Shown here: positions 23,239-32,800 of the stretch, one piece after another
Layout of the letters: every line of letters begins with the position of its first letter
Position numbering within the stretch: position 1 is the stretch's first letter
NCBI RefSeq assembly: GCF_914767665.1
Contig: NC_059501.1
Coordinates: 83,984,798 to 84,048,797, forward strand
DNA length: 64,000 bases
Source: Harmonia axyridis
Taxonomy: Eukaryota > Arthropoda > Insecta > Coleoptera > Coccinellidae
Direction of reading: 5' to 3'
Translations under genes and position numbers: made by a program
The notes under the pieces: generated by a model
What the model saw: the letters and a program-made list of their open reading frames with translations, nothing else
Database searches by the model: none
What the model was told of the DNA's origin: nothing

Positions 23239-24773
23239 ATGGATTATTTTTTTGATCAACAGGTTTCAAATGAAATATCTTTCAATTCGCAATACATATT
23301 TTCATACTGCCTCACTGTGTTTGAAAGGTATGATTAACAAATATTAAAATTTTTACTTATCTTTTTTTCAAGACGTAATTTTTCTTAGATATGAGAGCTT
23401 GTTGAGCGAGTTTGGCGATTTGAACGGACTCGTAAATTATGATATTGTACTTCGAAAAATCAACGAATGTGCTCTTGCAGTTAGAAACATCTTAGATTGT
23501 GATGATGAGACTTTTACTGTGAGAAAATACACATACAAAAATTTTAGTATCTCTATATTCATAACAATTTTCTGTTTAAGGTTACGCTATTCGAGCGAAT
23601 CAACCACCTACAAGCATTTTCAGACCGTATCAATGAAAAAAGAATTAATGATTCAAAAAAAATGAATGTGCTTGCAACAATAACACCAAGAGATAACAAA
23701 TCAAGGGAATCTAAAAATACTTCATCGAAATTGCTTGAAGCGGTGGAAAATACAATTGAAATTCCAAGAGTGAATGGATTTGGTAATTTGGCTGGGTTAG
23801 AAGAGATAAAAAAAGTGCTGAAAACCTTGTTCGTGTTACCCACCAAGCATCCACAACTTTTCACCAACAGAAAGATTTCCAATAAGTTATTACTCTACGG
23901 ACCACCAGGAACTGGTAAAACTCTATTAGCTCATGCAATAGCAGCAGAAATTGAAGCAGCTTTCCATAATATCTCATCTAGCGATGTCCTTTCACCTCTT
24001 GTCGGAGAAAGTGAAAAGTATAAGTTAAATCTTTCGAGAAAATATTGTTATTTGATATTTTTTCAGGATGATTAAATATCTATTTCAACATGCCAGAGAG
24101 AACAATGGATATACAATTCTTTTCATAGATGAGATTGATGCTTTTTGTAGAAGGCGAAACGCTTCAGATCAGGAACACTCGAGAAGGTGATTGAAACTTT
24201 TGGTATAAACTTTTCATATACTCAATCATTTTTTTTTTTAGGTTAATCACTGAGATAATGTGTCAAATCAATAAGATTGAAGACTGTCCCAAGATATTTA
24301 TAATCGGAGCTACAAACTGTCCTTGGGATTTAGATTCGGCTATATTACGCAGATTTCATAAACGCCTGTACGTACCACTACCAAACAAGAACGAAAGAGA
24401 AGAATTACTGAAATTTTACATCGATCAAACTCAAATTTCACCATTCGAAGTTTCACAATGGAGAGCACTCCTAGATAAGACAGAAGGTCTTTCATGTTCT
24501 GATTTAGCTTCACTCGTTCAAAATGCTATGGATATTCCTTTGATGGAATTACAAGAAACTAGGGTTTGGAAGAAGACTATAGACGATTATTATGAACCCG
24601 CAGACAGGGAAGATTACTGCAAGATAATTTGGAAAAGATTGGAAGATCTCCCTGAAAATTCAGTCAGAGCAAGACCTATGAAATTATCGGATCTGATTTC
24701 TGTAGCTCAAGATTATAAACCGACTGTTAGTCAAGAATTAATCTCAAAGTATGATGCTTTCAATAAAAAATAA
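23239..24773 (+). CDS. VPS4-like AAA ATPase of the meiotic clade (divergent paralogue)
   Basis: Five exons: 23239-23327, 23389-23518, 23581-24017, 24067-24186, 24242-24773; all GT-AG with matching phase, giving 435 residues. Introns are 49-70 bp. Motifs: Walker A GPPGTGKT (180-187), Walker B ILFIDEID (236-243), paired arginines CRRRN and HSRR, sensor 1 in GATNCPWDLD (282-290), then LRRFHKRLYVPLP, close to the VPS4 and katanin consensus. The C-terminal helix (KPTVSQELISKYDAF) is the VPS4-type closing helix. The first ~100 residues are helical but diverge from the conserved VPS4 MIT domain, so this is more likely a fast-evolving paralogue than the ESCRT-III disassembly enzyme itself. Katanin-like or fidgetin-like are alternatives. 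Family members remodel ESCRT-III or tubulin polymers. Confidence 0.85.
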
Positions 24774-26862
24774 GGTCAGATTGTTATTAATTGAATATTG
24801 TAAATTATTTAAGATTTAGATTAAATGAGTTTTTTTTCTATTAAAGTTGAAGTAAGAGAATAACTCTTTTTCTTGATATTCATTCCAAAATAATAATCGA
24901 AAAATTTCGATTGATTGTAAAAACAGAAAAATTATCTAATACAAACAGTGGCAACGCTAGAAAAATAAAAATTTCAATTGAATTTTTTGAAATAAAATAA
25001 CAGTATTTGAGGTATTCGAATATATTTTGCATTTTCATAAAAATGTCACTGGAATTCATTAAAATAATCAGACTTAAATAAAAACATTACAAGTGCCAAA
25101 AACGTGCTTAAAACATTGATAAAAAAAATAGCACAATGAAACACAGCCAAAATATATTTTGAGTGAATATTCAAATTATAAACTTGGTGGTTTAAATAAA
25201 GTTGAAAAGGTGAAAATTCTTAACTTTAGGGATTATATAGGTTACATTTTTACACTTGTGTATTCTCAAGGAAATTACGATACTTGTACCGATATTTTCT
25301 AGTCAACTAATTTCAATATTTATCACATGTCCATTAATTATTTAAACAGGTATATTTCCTATTATGCAAGGTTTATTTCGAAGAACTATCTTTATGAACA
25401 AGTTTGACAAGGCATTTTCAATCTCATGGTACGTTAAATTTTTTTATTTGAATAAATTCCGATTTGATGCGAGATTCTAAAGTAGCCCAGTCAGCAAATT
25501 ATAAAAATTCTTAGGTAATTTCACGTTTCTCGTTAACTCCTCTGTCGAGGTAATTTGTTGACTGAGCTAAACTGTTAACTTCCTAATCTGGTTCTGTTTA
25601 ATACTTCTTTCACTGTCTATTCATCATACTTTCATTAATGCTAAAAAAAATTCCAAAAAGAAGTCTCGGTAAAAAAATTCAACCCATTACGATTGAAATA
25701 TAAAATGAAATAATACCTTAGATATAATTCACTCTTAATGAATATGTAACGGTGATCTAAAAAAAATTGATACTTTTGAAGAATAAGGGATTGAAGGGAT
25801 CTTCATATCGATTCGTTTATTATGGCCCTATATACCAGCTTTTATTGTTGAAATGTTTATAAAACATTGAAACTGATAATCCTAATGAAAAAAATCATAT
25901 TATGCCGATCAACATAATATTATTTCAGACTTAAAAATATTGTCTGGACAATCGGAAAACATGCACATCGATGAAGAAATGGTTTTCTTGCAATTTCATG
26001 AATTATAATTTATCCTATCTTGGTCATAAACAAAAAACAGTAAATACATCACTTTGTTAATAATTCATGTAATATTTCCTTTTCTTGATTTGATGGAATG
26101 TATAAGAGATAAAATTCCATTATTTTTATCGAATACTTTGTCGAAATGTAAAGGAAAAATATTACACTCCTAAAATTGTAGTTAAATTTTCACAGCCACC
26201 TACAAAAACTGCAAATTTCAATTCACCACGTCCAAATTATTTCAACAATCCAAAAATTTTTTTTTTTATTCAAAAAAGAAATATATAAAAAATAAATATT
26301 TAAAATTTCAAAAACCGCAACTGAATGAATGTAAAACACCCAAAAATAAATAATTTAAAATTCTCATCAACAATGATAATAAAACAAACAAGAATATAAA
26401 ATTAGTACGTTATTCGACATAATGGCTATTACTCATTGGTTATGTCAGAGATTTCTTTTTAATCTGTCATAAAATCTGTCAACTTATAATTATGTCAGTT
26501 AGGTTAACTTTGAAAGGAGTTGGATTTATACAACCGGTCCATTTCAATCGCCACTACATCTTTCAAGCGAAGAGGGAAATATCTTAATATTGGACCTTTG
26601 CTTTCTTGGTCAACAGTGATGATGGTCAGCAACTCTGATTTCGAGGACCAGTTACGCCAACCGAAGAAACTTAAACCTGACAATAGAGGGCACTGCACCT
26701 ATATTTTAATCGCAGTGACCAGATATCGATACAGCGGCGAAGAGGGGCAACCAATCCACCGGATTGATCCTTTAGTCTCCGCCTTTTAATGTATCTAGTC
26801 ACCGCCCACCGACGTTACTTTTTTGGTTATGACCAACCGAACACACCCTCCCGTCTCGTTCC
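24774..26862. other. Convergent intergenic region; no gene seen
   Basis: This holds the 3' ends of the VPS4-like gene (plus) and wit (minus). An ATTAAA signal for the former occurs at 24840-24845. The rest is very AT-rich. The GC-richer stretch 26500-26860 adjoins the wit stop codon and is most simply its 3' UTR; open frames there on both strands have no recognisable similarity. Confidence 0.45.
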
Positions 26863-29800
26863 TTAAAAACTACTTATACTATCCCTGTCCTGAAGGTCGT
26901 TCATCTGGGGGTTTCTGAGGGGGGCCTGAGGCTCCAAATCCGGCGCACTACCCCACTGGCCTCGACACATGATCCTGTCGTCGTACAGCGAGAACCTCGT
27001 CGTCGAATCTTTCGCCGCCTTACCTCTGGTCCGTCTCACAGATGGCGGCACGTCACCCGGAGTCTTGATCCTGCTCGAAGGGTCCTTCAGTCTGGACAGG
27101 TCCGTGGTGGAGCAGAACACCTCGTTGAAGTGCTCGATCGACTGTCTCCTGGAAATGGTTCCGCTTCCGTTCCTCGATTTCATGATCTGGGCCACGCCCG
27201 ACGTGGAATTCGACGCCTCTTTGGGCGTGGCCAGCGATAGCGGCAACGTGGACGGTCTCACCGCCTCTCTCTGCTCGCCTAACAGGGTGGTAGTGACACC
27301 GTTGCGTCCGTAGCCGTTGATCAGCTTGCTGTTGAGCTTCACCTGCGTCTGCCTACGGTCTCGGCCGTCATTGTGTCTCTTGCCTATCAGAAATATGTTA
27401 ATGTTAGCGAGTTGGACCGAATTATCACAAAAATAAGTAGACAGTCATTCAAGGTTGAAAAACAAAAAGACCCTAACCTCCGAAGAACTTCTTCAAGTCG
27501 TTCCATCGGAACCTCCTCGATCTACCACCATTCCTCGCCCCGCCTCTATCCTCAGCGTCGTTACGCCTCTTCGGACTACCGCGCACCGCGTTCTGGAGGT
27601 AGGGGATGGGCGTGGCCCTGTGGTTGATCTGGAACTCGAGGAAATCATTGGTCACCAGGTTCTGCGACTCGGAGTTCGCGCTAGAGTGGTGTTTGAGCGA
27701 TTTGTCGATGAGCAGGTTGTCGCTGGATCCCGAGTTCAGGTTGCGCTCCAGGCAGGGGTTGCGGCCCTGGTAGGGCTGCATGGGCGTCTTGTAGGCCGCC
27801 AGCTGGTTTGAGTTCTTGCAGTTCTCTTCGGTGGGCGACAGGAGGGTCTCTATGGTCCTGACGGATACGTCGATCTGTCTTCGGTCGCGGTCGTGCAGGT
27901 GGTTGTTGTTGATTAGGGGGGTGGGGCTGGCGGGCGGGTGCATCGGGTGGAGGACACGCCCCTTGAGGTGGGGCAGCTCGAGGAGGCGTTCGACTACGCA
28001 AAGCGAGGTAAGACGAGCTTCGGCGTCCTGGAAGGAAAGTGGAATTAGTTAGACGAAGCTAAAACAAGGTTAACAAATCTATTCTATGATTGTAATACAC
28101 ACCTGTGAGCTCACTCATTTCTGTAAAAGTTTAATTATACCTCAAGGTATTGGAACAAATTTTAACTATGAAGAAATTTTGAAGATTCAAATTGTCGAGT
28201 CGGCTTTGAAAAGTGGAAATAGACTAATCTTCAGTTGATTTCGATTTAAAATGAATTTCCGTCAAGTAAAGACCGAATCAATTCAATAGCCAATAATTCA
28301 GTTGATTTCTCACGGCGTTCACATGATAGTTGATGGTCGTTAGTTTGGTTTGGCCCATAGAGTAATAAAAATAGATAGAGGGAGTATACGCAATTTAACA
28401 TGTCCCCAACATGGTTAGATCACGTTGTCAGATTGTGAAATATTTTCAAATCCACAATTTTACTATATCGTTATGAATGTATATTATATTGAATGAAATA
28501 TATTTATTTGAGTGATTCCCGATTAAATATGCAAATTTCAATATTTAGAATCCGATTTTTTCCTAATTGTCAAATTTATAATAAGTAGAATATTTATTAT
28601 TTTCTGTATCTAACTGCTGAAATCCAAGGTTTGGCAACTTTTGCTCCCCTAGTGTCATCAGTTGTTTCACGTCGTTTAGCGCGCTCGAAGTTTGTTTTTT
28701 GAATTTCTGATATATTTAGGTATTTATTTCAATATATTCTGAGTTGATATGAAACGTTGATTCACTATGGGACATAAGAAATGCGTTCTTTGTGGAGAAA
28801 CACGCGACTTGAGTGAAATATCGTATCACTGATATGTTTTCATTTCCGCGCGCTTCATGTCAAATTTGATAGTTCATGTTGTGCACAAAATTTGCTTAAT
28901 GAAAATGACATATGCTCCCTCTATCTATGTTTATTACTCAGAGCCTTTTAGAAGGAAAAGGAAGAGGTATCTGCAATCCCTACTTTTAATAAGTCGGAAC
29001 ACTATTATTTCCAGATATCTTGAATACATGTAAAAATATTGCTTGATCAATTTTCGATCCAAGGTAATCTTTCAAAAAACTCGGTTGAGAATCATTCAAA
29101 GAAACGAGTGAAAAGTCATAGAATCCTACAACGTATTCACGGTTTTAAAATTTAGTCACACTGCAGTAACGCCCCTAGGGGGCGTGTACCAACAGAAACG
29201 CAGGGCGTGGCCAACAATAGCGGTACATAAAAAGATAGAGAATTGCCCACCTGATCCCAACAGTCTTCGGCCGTCTCGCAGAGAAGCCTCGCCGCCGCGG
29301 TGTCTTTCCACGATTGCGGCCACAAAGGCCTCACCTTCCTCCTGCTGACCAACGTCTGCATCTGTTCCAGACTGGGGTTCTCGCCCGCCTCCTCGTAGAA
29401 GGGCGGCGCGTAGGGGCGTGGCTCGCCGTTCTGCATGTCCACGCACCTCACGCCCAGCTCCCACAGAACCAGACCGAGGGAGTAGACGTCGATCTGTTTC
29501 AAGGCGCTCTCGCAGTCCCTGAGGTTGACAGCGCCCTCTAGCACTTCGGGCGCCATATATCTCAAGGTGCCTGCAACGTAAAGATAACTATTTATTTCGG
29601 ACAAATTATATTTGCAAAGGGTGTTTTTTTTAGAGCTATAGAACTTTAAATTGCAATAAAACAACGATGGATTATTCGATTGACATGAATTTTATTCATC
29701 CGCAAGATAATCTTGTGGCATTACATTTTAAATATGATTTCTGGCATATGACAGCCACGGCTGGCTCGGATGTAGTCCAATCTGGACGTCCAATTTTCGA

Positions 29801-32800
29801 TGGCTTTTTTCAACATTTGTGGCCGTATATCGGCAATAACACGGCGAATGTTGTCTTCCAAATGGTCGAGGGTTTGTGGCTTATCCGCATAGACCAATGA
29901 CTTTACATAGCCCCACAGAAAGTAGTCTAGCGGTGTTAAACCACAAGATCTTGGAGGCCAATTCACAGGTCCAAAAACGTGAAATTAGGTGGTCACCAAA
30001 CGTGTCTTTCGATGAATCGATTGTGGCACGAGCTGTGTGACATGTTGCGCCGTCTTGTTAGAACCACAGCTCCTGGACATCATGGTTGTTCAATTCAGGA
30101 ATGAAAAAGTTAGTAATCATGGCTTTATACCGATCACCATTGACTGTAACGTTCTGGCCATCATCGTTTTTGAAGAACTACGGACCAATGAATCCACCAG
30201 CCCATAAAGCGCACCAAACAGTCAGTTTTCTGGATGTAACGGTGTTTCGACATATACTTGAGGATTAGCTTCACTCCAAATGCGGCAGTTTTGTTTTTTG
30301 ACGTAGCCATTCTACCAGAAGTGCGCTTCATCGCTATGCAAAATAAAATGGACGTAATGCGCGATACGTATTCCGCACAGAACCATTATTTTCGAAATAA
30401 AATTGCACTATTTGTAAGCGTTGTTCAGGCGTGAGTCTATTCATGATGAATTTCCAAACTAAACTGAGATTAAATCACTTGACAGCTGTTAAATCGGTCG
30501 CCATCTTGAACAGTAATGCCAACTTAAAGTTATATACCTCGAAAAAAACACCCGTTATAAGACAATTATGAACAATGAAAATAAGTTTCCAGTTTTGAAA
30601 CTTTAGACGGTAGATTCCTTACCTGCTTCTGTCAAAGACCTATTCTCAGTTCCCCTTGGAGTAACTGCCAGGCCCAGGTCGCAAATACAGCAACTTAGGT
30701 CCGTTCTAACAAGAATATTCCTGGTGTTAATATCTCGATGTGCGATGCATGGTTTGCCCAAATCGGAATGAAGGTGTGCCAAGCCCTTGGCCACGCCCAG
30801 GCTCATCTTGCCCAACGTGGGAAGATCTAAAGTGTGCTTTTTCAAGTACTCCTGAAGGCACTCCTGCTCCAGGCTCAGCAGTAGAAGATACTCAGTAGGC
30901 CCACCTGCGAAAAGGGATTTAACACATTGAACAGATCTCTTTCTGAGTCTTATTCAATTTGAACGTGTTAAGATCAATGTGTTTGAACTACTCATAGATT
31001 GAAGGATAGATTAACAGAAGAAAGAACGAAATTTGCCAGGAAGAGAAACTTATTAGAATTTGCACAATATGTTGTAGCTCATCATCAAGAAAGATTAGTA
31101 AAAAAACAAAATAAAAAATAGAATAGAAAGAGTATTTATAAACTCCAACAAAAACAATAAATATTTAAAAACTAATAAATGATCAAAATTGAAAAAAAAA
31201 GAAAAACAGAAAAAAAACTCTTTACAGAATGAAAGTCAAATAATTTTCAAGCCCTCCAATTCTGTCAACCTATTCTTATGAAGCATGGATGTCAAATTGA
31301 TTCAATTACCTGGACTTATGACATATTCCCCACCACCGAAGCACTTCAGCAGGGCTGAATTTTCTCCGGATGCTTTGTACATGTCATGCTCGTTGAGGAA
31401 GTAGTTACGATGATGAGAAGGAAACATCTTGACTGCGACTTCCTGATCATCGATGACACCCCTCCAAACTGATCCATATCTCCCTTGACCTAAAAAAGGT
31501 CAAGAATTTTCAAAATTGTCATTCGTTCAGCAGTAGATAAACGATCCATATTCTTAAATGGCTAACCTTTAACTAAACATAATTGCACGAAGGATAAATT
31601 ATTGACTTATTAACTGGTTTTGTTCCATTTATGTGGATCTGATAAGATAAACGCTCTCTTAAAGGGTTTGTCGGTAACTTTTTTGCTGTCAAGTTGGCAA
31701 AACTGTCACTTTGACAGATAAACCAGTCAAATGTCAGAATTGTTCCACTAACCTATGACATTTAACAGCTTCAGCTTATCCAAACTGTAGTCTGTCGAAG
31801 GAGGAAGTGGCTGCGTAGATTCCACATCCTCGAACTTCTTGCTGGATTTCCACGGTGCGAACAACCAGCAGGAGATCCATAACAAGAGAAATATGAAACA
31901 GCATACGAACGATACCAACAACCATAACCAGGTCATGTCGTGGGACTGTTTGGTTGGGTGCTTTTGGAGAAGTGGCTCTTCGCCCGGTTGGTAGATATCG
32001 GTGAAGTTTTCGTTGCACATGTTTGTCGAGCAGCAGCAGAACTTGGTGTTGTTCATCATCTTCGAAGGCTTGTAGTTGGCCGTACAGGCAGCTTTGTCGC
32101 ATTCGTTAGGCTCTCCGGAAACATCCCAACAACCTGAAGAAGAAATATTTTATGTTATTTAGTTTGTATTTAGGATAAAGCATATTAGTGAGGTTGAGTG
32201 CTGATTTATTTCTGCTTGAAAAGATTCGTTGAGCAAGATATAATGAAAATATACATGAAGGGTTTTCCAATGAGAGATTTCAACTTGAATAGCTAGCTAT
32301 CTGGAGAGCTGTCTCTTTTGAAGCTATAATCTTTTGTCATTTGACAAGTAAAAACTACGCCGTCACTAAAAATGGAAAGATACACGCTTCAACAACGCAT
32401 TGAAATTGTTAAAATTCACTACAAAAATGGTGAAAATTTTGCGGTCACAAAACTAAACCAATTTCGTGTAGTCGTGAAGCACTTTTTTTTTAATATCAAA
32501 ATGAAACCTCTTATTGGAGAGTCCTTTATTATAAAAAAGTCAGGTTATTTACACTATTTATAATACAAGAACTGTTGGATTGATTTTATAGGGTTTGAGT
32601 GGCAGAACAGAGGCTCATGGAATGCTATCTGAACTTCGCCCTGGGGTTGTTTTGCTCTTCTGTTCTTTTGTAATGAATTTAAATCAATAAAGTTCTATTA
32701 TAATCTTTAGTTTCTTAGATTTGCCTTTGGCCCGAATAGTAAAAAGACAATCAAAACATTAAAAAACAATGACGAAAGCAGAATTTCTAGCAGAAAAACC

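Noticed and set aside
26504..26789. 89-codon plus-strand frame next to the wit stop
   Set aside because: More simply the wit 3' UTR read on the wrong strand; no domain recognised.
26863..28027. GC-rich exons first considered as N-terminal exons of the DLGAP gene
   Set aside because: The exon starting at 28027 joins in phase 0 to the wit kinase exon ending 29251, giving CWDQ-DAEARLTSLC, a conserved type II receptor sequence; the total coding length then is a multiple of three.
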